DNA of 64,000 nt, taken from contig CP040678.1 of assembly GCA_005954745.1 (NCBI GenBank), forward strand, positions 1,984,001 to 2,048,000, written 5' to 3'. Every line of letters starts with the position of its first letter. Position 1 is the first letter of the stretch. Positions 27,030 to 34,600 of the stretch are shown piece after piece. Origin of the DNA: Halostella pelagica (lineage in GTDB: Archaea > Halobacteriota > Halobacteria > Halobacteriales > Natronoarchaeaceae). Below the pieces are notes generated by a model. The model searched no databases. It was not told where the DNA came from and saw only the letters and a list, made by a program, of their open reading frames with translations. The translations under genes were made by a program, and so were the position numbers.

Positions 27030-28277
27030 ATGGAGCCACACTCAGACTACAGTGACAGCGACGGGGGCTATCTGTCTCAGTTCGAGAAGAACCGCTTTTT
27101 CAAGGGCAAACTGATGACTCCTCGCGACATGGAAGCCGAGCAGGAGTATCACGCGGAACGTCTTCAGACTATCACGCGACTCGTTACCGGAAGCGGGATC
27201 CTACAGGGGTTAGGAGTCCAGTCGATCACGGAAACCGACGACGGCCTCGACGTGACGATCGAACCGGGCTTCGCGCTGGACGGGAACGGTCGACCGATCG
27301 TCGTCGAACAGGTAGCGACGAAATCTCTTCCGTCTCCCTCCGGCAACGAGGTTCACCTGTATCTACGATACAACGAGGTTGCGATGGAGACGGTTCCGGT
27401 TCCCGATACCACCGAAGCCGCGGACGAAAGTGCCACACCGAACCGCGTCGTCGAGGTGTTCGAGTTGACGTACCAGGAGTCACCGCCGGAAAACACCATC
27501 GACGTCCCGGACGTCGAGCTACCGCGTATCGGGGACGACGGGGTTGACCGAGAGGCGTTGGCTCGACGCGCCATCGAGCGGTTCCACGAACGACATCGTT
27601 CCGCTTCGACCGACGACGAGGATCCGGCGGTGTTTCTCGGGTCGTTCGAACGGAATCCTGACGGCACTTGGGGAGTCGGGGACGATGCGACGGCACGCCC
27701 GTTCGTGTACGACGCGGAACTACTGTTCGGGTTACTCGTCGAGCACGTCACTGACACTGAAAATCCCCATCAAACACCGGTCGACCAGGCGTCCGACGAC
27801 ATTCCGGAAGACATCGTCGGCATCAGCGACAGGCTCACGTTCCTGGAAGAAGAGATGAAAGAGATCAAACGGGACCGAGCGGCCCTAACGCGGTACGTAA
27901 TGCGCAAAACCATAAAGGACCGCATCCGGTTTTTCGAAGCGCTGGCCGAGCGGTTAGAAGATCACACTGGAGACGGCAGCCGTCTCGCTCGCGAGATCGT
28001 CGAACTCTCCCACGAAGAACTACAGTCGTTCGACGCTCGCGAGGAGTCGTATCGTCGCCACGTCCGGACAGTACTCGATCAACTGATCGACCTCGGCGAG
28101 TGTCTCGACGAGAATACGACCGAGGACAGTCTCGAACAGTATCTCAAAGCAGTGTCCGAACTACAGACCGTCGTCGAGGACGGCGAACCCGTACTCGAAC
28201 TAGCGGACGCACACGACCAGGTTTGCGAGGCCGCGGACTCGCTGGAGATCCTGGTCGGCGTCATTCCCGACGAGTAA
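27030..28277 (+). CDS. Fibre-like / eCIS-associated protein with conserved N-terminal fold
   Basis: The 415-aa product begins with FEKNRFFKGKLMTPRDM and RLVTGSGILQGLGV. This matches a module found in eCIS clusters (general form: FxGKLLTxRDFxxEQxYHxxRxxxxNRLxxGxGIxxGL). Residues ~225-240 read HVTDTENPHQT, like the His/Asn-Pro-His motif of phage tail fibre collars. A charged coiled coil follows (~265-330), then a helical C-terminus. It probably forms an exterior fibre or baseplate appendage. It has its own promoter, separate from the sheath operon. Confidence 0.65.
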   Translation: MEPHSDYSDSDGGYLSQFEKNRFFKGKLMTPRDMEAEQEYHAERLQTITRLVTGSGILQGLGVQSITETDDGLDVTIEPGFALDGNGRPIVVEQVATKSLPSPSGNEVHLYLRYNEVAMETVPVPDTTEAADESATPNRVVEVFELTYQESPPENTIDVPDVELPRIGDDGVDREALARRAIERFHERHRSASTDDEDPAVFLGSFERNPDGTWGVGDDATARPFVYDAELLFGLLVEHVTDTENPHQTPVDQASDDIPEDIVGISDRLTFLEEEMKEIKRDRAALTRYVMRKTIKDRIRFFEALAERLEDHTGDGSRLAREIVELSHEELQSFDAREESYRRHVRTVLDQLIDLGECLDENTTEDSLEQYLKAVSELQTVVEDGEPVLELADAHDQVCEAADSLEILVGVIPDE

Positions 28278-28372
28278 CGCGGCAGTGCTCTCTCAGACCG
28301 AACTTTGATCCGATCCAACTTCTGTTCAATACTCTCACATTTACCCTCATGTATTTGTCTTTGATAGATAAG

Positions 28373-28384
28373 TTTTATATTATA
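28373..28384 (+). promoter_or_regulatory. Promoter of the sheath-tube operon
   Basis: A strong AT-rich TATA-like element (ttttatattata) lies in a ~100-nt AT-rich stretch. The expected transcript start is near 28405. A leader of about 30 nt would contain GGAGG at 28419-28423, 11 nt before ATG 28435. A leadered, ribosome-site-driven message fits a highly expressed structural operon. Confidence 0.6.
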
Positions 28385-28434
28385 ACACCTAAAATTTGGT
28401 TCACGTAGATCAGATATTGGAGGCAAGCAGATCA

Positions 28435-30165
28435 ATGCCAGAATACCAATCCCCAGGCGTTTATGTTGAAGAGGTAGACAGCGGATCCAAATCCGTCGAA
28501 GGCGTGAGTACGAGTACGGCCGGATTCCTCGGTGAGACTGAACGCGGTCCCGTTGAACCGCGGCTCGTAACGAGCTTCGCGGAGTTCGAACGGATGTACG
28601 GTTCGAGCCCGTCGTCGTCGGATCTAGACGCCGCCGTCGACGGGTTCTTCAAGAACGGTGGAAGCCGATGTTACATCGGTCGCGTTACTGCTGCCGAACC
28701 GACCGACACCGCGACGGCGACGCTGGTCGACGAGGACCTAAACGACGTTATCGAAGTCGAAGCGAACGGACCCGGTGAGTGGGGCAACTCCATCGCGACG
28801 ATCGTCGAAGCGGAGGAGAGCGGACACTTCCGACTGACGGTTCGGTACTGGTCGTGCGACTTAGAGGAGGTTAGTAAGCCCAGTTCGAACAAACCCGACC
28901 CCGCACCCTACGCCGAAGAGATATACGACGACCTCTCGACGGACCCGGAGTCCAGCCAGTTCTACGAGAAGCAACTCGCGAGTTCCGTTCTCGTCGATCT
29001 GAACAAGGTCGACGACGGCGTCCCCGTCGAGGGGCTCACGTGGCTAAACCGGGACACCGTCGAGGAAGTCTCGGACGGCGGCGTGCTCGAAGTGCAAGAG
29101 GAGGACGACTCAGTCGTTTACATCCCCGAGGACGTCGACGAGTTGGCGTACAACGAGCTACAGTCGATCGCCGGGTCGTTCGATATCGACGGAAGCCAAT
29201 CCAAAGACGACCTGGTGGAGAGCCTCAAGGAGATCCGGTCTGGAGAAGAAGAGGTCGACGTCGAGGTGATCTCGGACCCCGCGGAAGCGAAACAGTCCGA
29301 ACCTGACGAGGATGTCACTCTGAGCGACTACGAGGGGACTGAGAAACCCGGGATGCGCACCGGACTTGCCGGATTCAAGAAACTCGACGGCATTTCGATC
29401 GTCTGTGTCCCGGACGAAAACGATATCAAGGGCCTGACTGAATCGCTGGTCGCTCACTGTGAGAACATGGGCGAACGGTTCGCGGTCCTGCAGGCACCCC
29501 AGACCGCTGGCCCCATCTCGGAGATCGAAACCCCGGTCGACTCGTCGTATGCCGCCTACTACTACCCGTGGGTGTCGGTGAAGGATCCGTTCACGAACCA
29601 GGAGAAACTCGTCCCGCCTGGCGGTCACATCGCGGGTCTGTTCGCTCGGAGCGACGCTGAGTACGGCGTTCACAAGGCCCCCGCGAACGAGGTCGTCCGC
29701 GGCGTGCTCGGAGTGCAACACGACCTCACGAAGGGTGAACAGGACGTTCTCAATCCGAAAGGCGTCAACTGCATCCGTAGCTTCCAGGGACGAGGGATTC
29801 GCCTGTGGGGCGCACGGACCACGTCGAGTGACCCCGAATGGAAGTACGTGAACGTTCGACGACTGTTCCTATTCATCGAGCAGTCCATCGACGAGGGCAC
29901 CCAATGGGCAGTGTTCGAACCCAACGACGTGGATCTCTGGGCCCGCGTTACGCAGTCGGTCGAGAACTTCCTGACGACGGTATGGCGAGACGGCGGCCTT
30001 CAGGGGTCCACTGCCGACGAGGCCTTCTACGTCAGGTGCGGGGAAGAGACAATGACACAGGACGACATCGACAACGGTCGTCTCATCGTCGAAATCGGCG
30101 TTGCGCCTGTCAAGCCGGCGGAGTTCGTCATCTTCCGCATCAGCCAGGACACCGGCGATTCGTAG
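28435..30165 (+). CDS. Contractile tail sheath protein with SAP-like insertion
   Basis: The 576-residue sheath begins with the hallmark YQSPGVYVEEVDSGSK. It ends with the family's C-terminal fold (FYVRCGEETMTQDDIDNGRLI, then VAPVKPAEFVIFRISQ), the part that meshes with neighbouring sheath subunits and the tube. Its AAA+ partner at 34597 would disassemble or remodel contracted sheath. Residues ~180-310 form a very acidic insertion. Within it, 237-270 (LAYNELQSIAGSFDIDG, QSKDDLVESLKEI) look like a helix-extension-helix SAP/Rho-N type motif. It is first gene of the structural operon. ATG 28435 is chosen by ribosome site and homology pattern. Confidence 0.92.
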   Translation: MPEYQSPGVYVEEVDSGSKSVEGVSTSTAGFLGETERGPVEPRLVTSFAEFERMYGSSPSSSDLDAAVDGFFKNGGSRCYIGRVTAAEPTDTATATLVDEDLNDVIEVEANGPGEWGNSIATIVEAEESGHFRLTVRYWSCDLEEVSKPSSNKPDPAPYAEEIYDDLSTDPESSQFYEKQLASSVLVDLNKVDDGVPVEGLTWLNRDTVEEVSDGGVLEVQEEDDSVVYIPEDVDELAYNELQSIAGSFDIDGSQSKDDLVESLKEIRSGEEEVDVEVISDPAEAKQSEPDEDVTLSDYEGTEKPGMRTGLAGFKKLDGISIVCVPDENDIKGLTESLVAHCENMGERFAVLQAPQTAGPISEIETPVDSSYAAYYYPWVSVKDPFTNQEKLVPPGGHIAGLFARSDAEYGVHKAPANEVVRGVLGVQHDLTKGEQDVLNPKGVNCIRSFQGRGIRLWGARTTSSDPEWKYVNVRRLFLFIEQSIDEGTQWAVFEPNDVDLWARVTQSVENFLTTVWRDGGLQGSTADEAFYVRCGEETMTQDDIDNGRLIVEIGVAPVKPAEFVIFRISQDTGDS

Positions 30166-30229
30166 ACACCCCTACCTGGTACAGTAGCAACCAACGACGG
30201 AAACTAACAAACAAAACATACGATCAACG

Positions 30230-30685
30230 ATGGCAGATACACACGGACCACTCAAGCAAACCGAATTCAAGGTCGAACTCGACGGCGTTAACGTCCCTGG
30301 ATTCATCGAGGTAGAGCTCCCAGCGAAGCGAACCAAAGAGATAGAGTACCGTGAAGGGAACGACCCCGGACACAACCGGAAGCTCTGGGGCGATACGCAG
30401 TACGACGATCTGATCCTCGTTCGAGGGGCGAACAAGGAAAACGAGGCCCTGTACGATTGGCGCAAAACCGTCGAACAGGGAAAAATGGAGGACGCTCGAA
30501 AGAACATCGCCGTCATCATCACGAACGAAGTCGGCGATTCCGTCCTCCGTTTCGAGTTCTCGAAAGCGTGGATCAAGGAGTATCAACCGCCTACCCTCAA
30601 CTCCCACGCCGGGGGCGGACAGGCTAACCTCGCCACCGAACAGTACGTCATCACGTTCGACGAGATGGACCGCAAGAACGTATGA
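30230..30685 (+). CDS. Inner tube protein 1 (gp19/Pvc1-like)
   Basis: The 151-aa product has the gp19-like beta-barrel tube pattern: FKVELDGVNVPGFIEVELP, EYREGNDPGHNRKLWG, DDLILVRGANKENEALYDW, then AWIKEYQPPTL and EQYVITFDEMDRK. Subunits stack as hexamers to form the rigid inner tube inside the sheath. It is a paralog of tube 2 at 31667-32122. Its stop overlaps the next small gene by ATGA. Two tube proteins are usual in eCIS: one forms the shaft, the other the hub-proximal ring. Confidence 0.88.
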   Translation: MADTHGPLKQTEFKVELDGVNVPGFIEVELPAKRTKEIEYREGNDPGHNRKLWGDTQYDDLILVRGANKENEALYDWRKTVEQGKMEDARKNIAVIITNEVGDSVLRFEFSKAWIKEYQPPTLNSHAGGGQANLATEQYVITFDEMDRKNV

Positions 30686-30846
30686 CCGGCACGCAGAAGG
30701 GTTCGACCCCTGAATTCACTGTACCGCGACACCGACACGGCGACGGGTGGCGGATCGACGACGAGGGGTATCTCCACACCTCTACGTCGGCAGGCCTCAC
30801 AGAACGCGTCGTACTCACATGCGTCGGACGGGAGGACCGACGATGA
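30682..30846 (+). CDS. 54-aa protein in the sheath-tube operon, unknown function
   Basis: This short gene fills the gap between tube 1 and the tail assembly gene exactly. Its ATG overlaps the tube 1 stop by ATGA, and its TGA overlaps the next gene's ATG in the same way. The product is basic to neutral and polar (TVPRHRHGDGWRIDDEGYL, one Cys near the end). It has no TM segment or recognised domain. Double coupling at both ends makes it likely real. It may be a small assembly factor. Confidence 0.65.
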   Translation: MTGTQKGSTPEFTVPRHRHGDGWRIDDEGYLHTSTSAGLTERVVLTCVGREDRR

Positions 30847-31403
30847 CCGACGCGGCATTACAGACCGAGTTCGAGTTCACGCTCCCGCGTGGGTACGTCG
30901 ACGACGACGGGACACTCCACAAGGAGGGCCGGATCCGACTCGCAACCGCGGCGGACGAGATCAAGCCGCTGAAGGACCCGCGCGTTCAGTCCAACTCCTC
31001 CTATCTGACTGTCCTGCTACTCGGCCGGGTCGTCACGGAACTCGGTGATCTGGAGACCGTGGACGAGGGCGTCATCGAAAACCTGTTCGTCACCGATCTG
31101 GAGTATCTCCAGGCGATGTACGAGCGGATAAACAACCAGGGAACGAACGCGGTCGAGACGGCCTGTCCGGACTGCGGCGAAGTGTTCGAGATCGACGCAG
31201 AGAGCGGCTCTCACGCCACACCCTCGGACACCGGTAGTGGAATGGAGCCAACAGGGATGGACGCTACCGGCGCATCGACTGACGAGATCCGTGCGGAGTT
31301 CGGCGGCGGTTCCGCCGCCGGAGGGTCGCCGGAAAGCGAATTCACCGAAGCCACACCCACAGAGGAAGCCGTAGAGACCGACTCGGGAAATCCGACGGAG
31401 TGA
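30843..31403 (+). CDS. Phage-tail-type assembly protein with C-terminal zinc ribbon
   Basis: The 186-aa product matches the tail assembly proteins placed between tube genes in eCIS: FEFTLPRGYVDDDGTLHKEGRIRLATAADEI, then LKDPRVQSNSSYLTVLLLGRVVTELG, then VIENLFVTDLEYLQAMYERIN (here abbreviated). A CPDCGEVFEID half-ribbon follows at ~residues 103-113. The last ~70 residues are low-complexity Gly/Ser/Thr/Glu. The family probably chaperones tube or tape-measure assembly. It overlaps genes at both ends. Confidence 0.75.
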   Translation: MTDAALQTEFEFTLPRGYVDDDGTLHKEGRIRLATAADEIKPLKDPRVQSNSSYLTVLLLGRVVTELGDLETVDEGVIENLFVTDLEYLQAMYERINNQGTNAVETACPDCGEVFEIDAESGSHATPSDTGSGMEPTGMDATGASTDEIRAEFGGGSAAGGSPESEFTEATPTEEAVETDSGNPTE

Positions 31404-31645
31404 CGCCACTGTACGACCCTGACCGCCTCTACGAGGAGGTCGCGTTCGTAGCGTATCACTTCGGATGGGACCGCGACGACGTACTGACCATGCCACACCG
31501 GGAACGCCAACGCTGGTGCGAAGAGATAAGCCAGATCAACGACCGGATGAACGACGACCCATCGTCCGAAGGCGGTCACCGACTGGGTCGCTCCCGGGGA
31601 GACAGTGGCGGCATCGTCCTCCGGAACCCACCCGAGTCCCTCTGA
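31400..31645 (+). CDS. DUF6760-like small eCIS protein
   Basis: The 81-aa product carries the DUF6760 pattern DRLYEEVAFVAYHFGWDRDD and RERQRWCEEISQINDRM. Such short helical proteins sit just after the tail assembly gene in many eCIS loci, where a T-chaperone-like role for the tape measure has been proposed. GTG 31400 overlaps the previous stop (GTGA). The C-terminal ~25 residues after the conserved part are Gly/Ser-rich and probably flexible. Confidence 0.75.
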   Translation: MTPLYDPDRLYEEVAFVAYHFGWDRDDVLTMPHRERQRWCEEISQINDRMNDDPSSEGGHRLGRSRGDSGGIVLRNPPESL

Positions 31646-31666
31646 GCATCTTTCGAACTGAACACT

Positions 31667-32122
31667 ATGACGGAATACACCGCCAAAGACGACCCCTACT
31701 CGAAATATAACTTCGAGGTCGAGATAGACGGCGAGACCGTCGCCGGTTTCGCCGAAGTGTCGGGACTCACGATGGAGTTGGACACGGTCCAGTACCGTGA
31801 AGGCGGGGTCAACGACCACGTCCACCAGTTACCCGGCCAGTTCGCGCACGCGAATCTGGTGTTACAACGAGGGCTGACGAAGGACACGTCGTTCTGGCAC
31901 TGGATCCAGGAAGTGATGAGCGGCGAGGTCACGCGGAAAAACCTCGTCATCAAGATCAAAGACAGCTTCAAGGGCGACAGCACCTGGGGCTGGGAGTTCA
32001 AAAACGCGTATCCCACGAAGTGGCGCGGCCCGGACCTCGCGAGCCACCAACGCGGGATGGCCATCGAGTCGATCGAGTTGGCGTACGAGCGGTTCACCCG
32101 GATGTCGGGGATGCCCGAGTAA
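31667..32122 (+). CDS. Inner tube protein 2 (gp19/Pvc5-like)
   Basis: The 151-aa tube paralog has YNFEVEIDGETVAGFAEVSG, VQYREGGVNDHVHQLPGQ, LVLQRGLTKDTSFWHWIQ, then WEFKNAYPTKWRGPDL and IESIELAYERF. This is the best conserved tube signature in eCIS and T4-like phage (gp19 family). It probably forms the tube end next to the hub. It is the last gene of this operon and is convergent with the opposite-strand gene at 32231, with 108 nt between. Confidence 0.9.
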   Translation: MTEYTAKDDPYSKYNFEVEIDGETVAGFAEVSGLTMELDTVQYREGGVNDHVHQLPGQFAHANLVLQRGLTKDTSFWHWIQEVMSGEVTRKNLVIKIKDSFKGDSTWGWEFKNAYPTKWRGPDLASHQRGMAIESIELAYERFTRMSGMPE

Positions 32123-32230
32123 CGGCTTCATCGCCGTCTCGTCCGACCGCCTCCCGTTTTCGACAAAACGCGTTTCGGTAGGGGCGCTGCCGTATCTCCC
32201 TCCCGATGGGAAATCCAGAGGTGGGCTGAG

Positions 32231-33202
32231 CTAGCCGTACGCGAAGGCTCGTTCCTCTTCAGGGTCGATGTAGTTAGGGTACATCTCCAGATGCCGGTAC
32301 TGTTCGGCGGCTTCGAACCGGCCGTATCCGAGTATCCGAAACGGCTCGGGTGGTTCGAGGCCCATCCGGACGAAACAATCCCGGATCTGGCATGAGAGGT
32401 TATGATTGAGGTAGTCGCGAAACGCTTCGAGCGATCCGGGGTCCATCATCGGCAGTTCCAGCAACGCGTCAGGCTCGCGCTCGAACGGTTCGTCGGCGTC
32501 AGTAACGTGTTCTTCGCCGCGGTCGTCGAGGTACGCCGTGTACAACGAGGAGACGGAGTCGATCTGGAGTCCTTCGGAGAGGTCAGCATCCGTCTCAACT
32601 GCTAACTCGCCCAGGTCTTGCGAGAACGCCGTCCAGCTATCTAGCTCTTCGCCAGAGACGGTATCGAGCGATCTCTCCGAGATCGACCGATCGGAGAAAT
32701 CGAACCCATGTCGTGCGGCCAGTTCCTGAGCGCCTTCACGGAGTTCCGTCTCCCCCGGGTCGAGCCCAAGGTAGACGTTCTTGCGGTACAGCACCGAGTC
32801 GGCATCGGTCGCGTCGGCCGGAACGTCGATCACGCGGTCGGTGTCATGGTGATGACTTCGGAGTTGCCGGTAGAAATCGCCGAAGTAATCGTCAAGTCTG
32901 TCCTCGGTAAGCGTCGCAATAGAGACGCGGACGGCGTTGAGCCGTTCCGGGTGGATCGTCGGCGGAACCGTGTCGTAGCCTCGTTCAGTGAAGACACAGT
33001 ACTGAGCAAACTTGCGGGCTTGGTGTACGCGTTCACTTTCCGCTAACGTTCGCTCGGTAGGATCGTCCGGATACCCGTCTTGCGTATGGTATGCGATTTC
33101 GCCGGACTCTTTATCGACCGTTAGATCGTGTTCCGTCTCTGTGTTATCAGTAACGTAAATCTTCACGTACTCTTCATCTTCCCCGTCGATATCCCCGTTC
33201 AT
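32231..33202 (-). CDS. Unknown protein A of a two-member family inside the injection cluster
   Basis: The 323-aa, very acidic product has no recognised domain, signal peptide or TM helix. It is a paralog of the protein at 38967-39983. Shared blocks are an N-terminal beta region (VTDNTETEHDL...SGEIAYHTQDGY), HPERLNAVRVSI with FGDFYRQLRS in the middle, and C-terminal FRDYLNHNLSCQIRDCFVRMG then a GYG motif. Its ATG overlaps the stop of the DUF4157 gene as TAATG, so it is made together with that candidate effector. It could be a chaperone, adaptor, immunity factor or cargo. Confidence 0.75.
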   Translation of the reverse strand: MNGDIDGEDEEYVKIYVTDNTETEHDLTVDKESGEIAYHTQDGYPDDPTERTLAESERVHQARKFAQYCVFTERGYDTVPPTIHPERLNAVRVSIATLTEDRLDDYFGDFYRQLRSHHHDTDRVIDVPADATDADSVLYRKNVYLGLDPGETELREGAQELAARHGFDFSDRSISERSLDTVSGEELDSWTAFSQDLGELAVETDADLSEGLQIDSVSSLYTAYLDDRGEEHVTDADEPFEREPDALLELPMMDPGSLEAFRDYLNHNLSCQIRDCFVRMGLEPPEPFRILGYGRFEAAEQYRHLEMYPNYIDPEEERAFAYG

Positions 33203-34473
33203 TACGTGTCACCATCAGTAAACGGATCGCTGCCCTTTCCAGTTCGAGCCTGGTCGTTGAACCGCATCTTTTCGTCGAGCAGTTCGTCTATCAGGCCTTT
33301 GATTCCGCGTAGCGTGTCGCTGTTGATATCCGGCACTTCTGCGTCGGCGACTGCCTGATTTCCCTTGTCGTAGATAGGGTCGTAAACGGTCTTAGTCACG
33401 TCGCCGGCGATGCCTTTGGCGACTTCGGAGACGGCCTGTTGACCGGCGACTGCCCCGGCGGCCGTGCCCGCCCCGGGTGCGATCATCGTACCGAGTGCCG
33501 CGCCGGCTACTCCGCCGACAGCACCGATCGCACCCTTACCGGTCGCCTTGCCGAGCTTGTCGGCCCAGCCTTCGTTACCGCCGCTGACTGTCTCCTCGAT
33601 CGAGGATACCCGTTGTTGGAGGTTCGACACCGTCTGTTTGAGCCTCATCCCGTCGCTCTCCGACTCGGCCTGGGCACGAGCGTTTTCAAGCTTCTCCGCT
33701 TCGGGCATCCGCTGGATATGCATCTCTACGCCCATGCGGTTTACCGTCACCGGCCCGTCCTGCATGGCGTCTTCGGCAGCGTCCTCGGCTTCGCGTTCTA
33801 ACGCCGGGTCCGGGTCGATTTCGAGGGCGGCGTCCTCCCGAGGCATCATGCTGAGTTGCGCGCCGCCGGTTTGTTGTCTGACGTGGGCGAGTTCGTGGGC
33901 CAGCAGATGTTGCCCTTCGGGAGACTCCGGTCTGTACTCGCCGTCGTTGAACACGATATTCGACCCGGCTGTGAACGCCCTGGCGTCGATAGCGTCGCAG
34001 GCTTCGGCGGCGTCCGCACCCGTGTGAATGCGAACGTCCCAGAAGTCCGCGTCCATGCGCTCGCCCAGAGATTTCGAGATGTCCGGGTCGAGCGGGCGGC
34101 CCGGCTTGTCGAGGACGCGCTTAACCGTCTCCTGTGCCCCCGCAGACGCGTCGGCGGCGACACTGTCAGTGCTACACTGGACGAAACTCTCGGGCGTGGG
34201 GTCGCGGTCGCTGCTGCCGGTGCGCTCGCGGAACTCCCGCATCTTCTCGGGGTCGCCCATCACGTCCGGCGGCATCCCCTCGTCGGCCCACCGATACACT
34301 CGCGGGCCATAGGTCTGTTCGAGGCGCTGGAGTGTGCCCGTACGGTCGATTTCGTCGGCCTGGTTGCTGTCGGGTTCTGAGGTGACCGTGGACTCAGCGG
34401 TAGAGGTCGTCCCGCCGGCTGAGTCGGCCGAAGTACTCTCCTCTCTGCCCGTCCGACTCGATCGATGTCCCAT
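33202..34473 (-). CDS. DUF4157 (eCIS-core) metalloprotease-like candidate effector with glycine zipper
   Basis: The 423-residue product has a disordered N-terminus (~1-60). A DUF4157 domain follows at ~115-204 with DADFWDVRIHTGADA and the HELAH zinc-protease motif at 193-197. A helical, charged region comes next (~225-300). The C-terminal glycine-zipper hydrophobic stretch (~312-356, GAIGAVGGVAGAALGTM) could insert into membranes. DUF4157 marks eCIS-associated and cargo proteins. It starts an opposite-strand operon with protein A. ATG 34473 is chosen because the TATA-like box lies 30-37 nt upstream. An in-frame TTG further up would overlap that box. Confidence 0.82.
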   Translation of the reverse strand: MGHRSSRTGREESTSADSAGGTTSTAESTVTSEPDSNQADEIDRTGTLQRLEQTYGPRVYRWADEGMPPDVMGDPEKMREFRERTGSSDRDPTPESFVQCSTDSVAADASAGAQETVKRVLDKPGRPLDPDISKSLGERMDADFWDVRIHTGADAAEACDAIDARAFTAGSNIVFNDGEYRPESPEGQHLLAHELAHVRQQTGGAQLSMMPREDAALEIDPDPALEREAEDAAEDAMQDGPVTVNRMGVEMHIQRMPEAEKLENARAQAESESDGMRLKQTVSNLQQRVSSIEETVSGGNEGWADKLGKATGKGAIGAVGGVAGAALGTMIAPGAGTAAGAVAGQQAVSEVAKGIAGDVTKTVYDPIYDKGNQAVADAEVPDINSDTLRGIKGLIDELLDEKMRFNDQARTGKGSDPFTDGDT

Positions 34474-34502
34474 CTTACTTGGAATAACGTCATATATCAA
34501 TT

Positions 34503-34510
34503 CATATAAG
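34503..34510. promoter_or_regulatory. TATA-like element in the divergent DUF4157/AAA+ gap
   Basis: The sequence catataag lies 30-37 nt upstream of the DUF4157 start on the minus strand, and 37-44 nt upstream of the short ORF that precedes the AAA+ gene on the plus strand. It may serve either direction. The whole intergenic gap is about 120 nt. Confidence 0.4.
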
Positions 34511-34546
34511 TCTTTGTATGGTTGGATAGTGTGTTAGTTGAACACG

Positions 34547-34600
34547 ATGTCTGACGGAACGAACTGTCGAGGCCGGCAACGAGAGGGACGGAACCGATGA
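34547..34600 (+). other. 17-codon leader ORF overlapping the AAA+ start
   Basis: ATG 34547 opens a 17-residue frame (MSDGTNCRGRQREGRNR) whose TGA overlaps the AAA+ start by ATGA. It could couple translation of the ATPase to ribosomes loading at the transcript's 5' end. Codon use is not typically haloarchaeal, so a peptide function is doubtful. Confidence 0.35.

Noticed and set aside
34474-34500. Longer N-terminus of the DUF4157 protein from a TTG codon
   Set aside because: The TTG lies almost at the TATA-like box (34503-34510), so the transcript would start after it. ATG 34473 is better placed.
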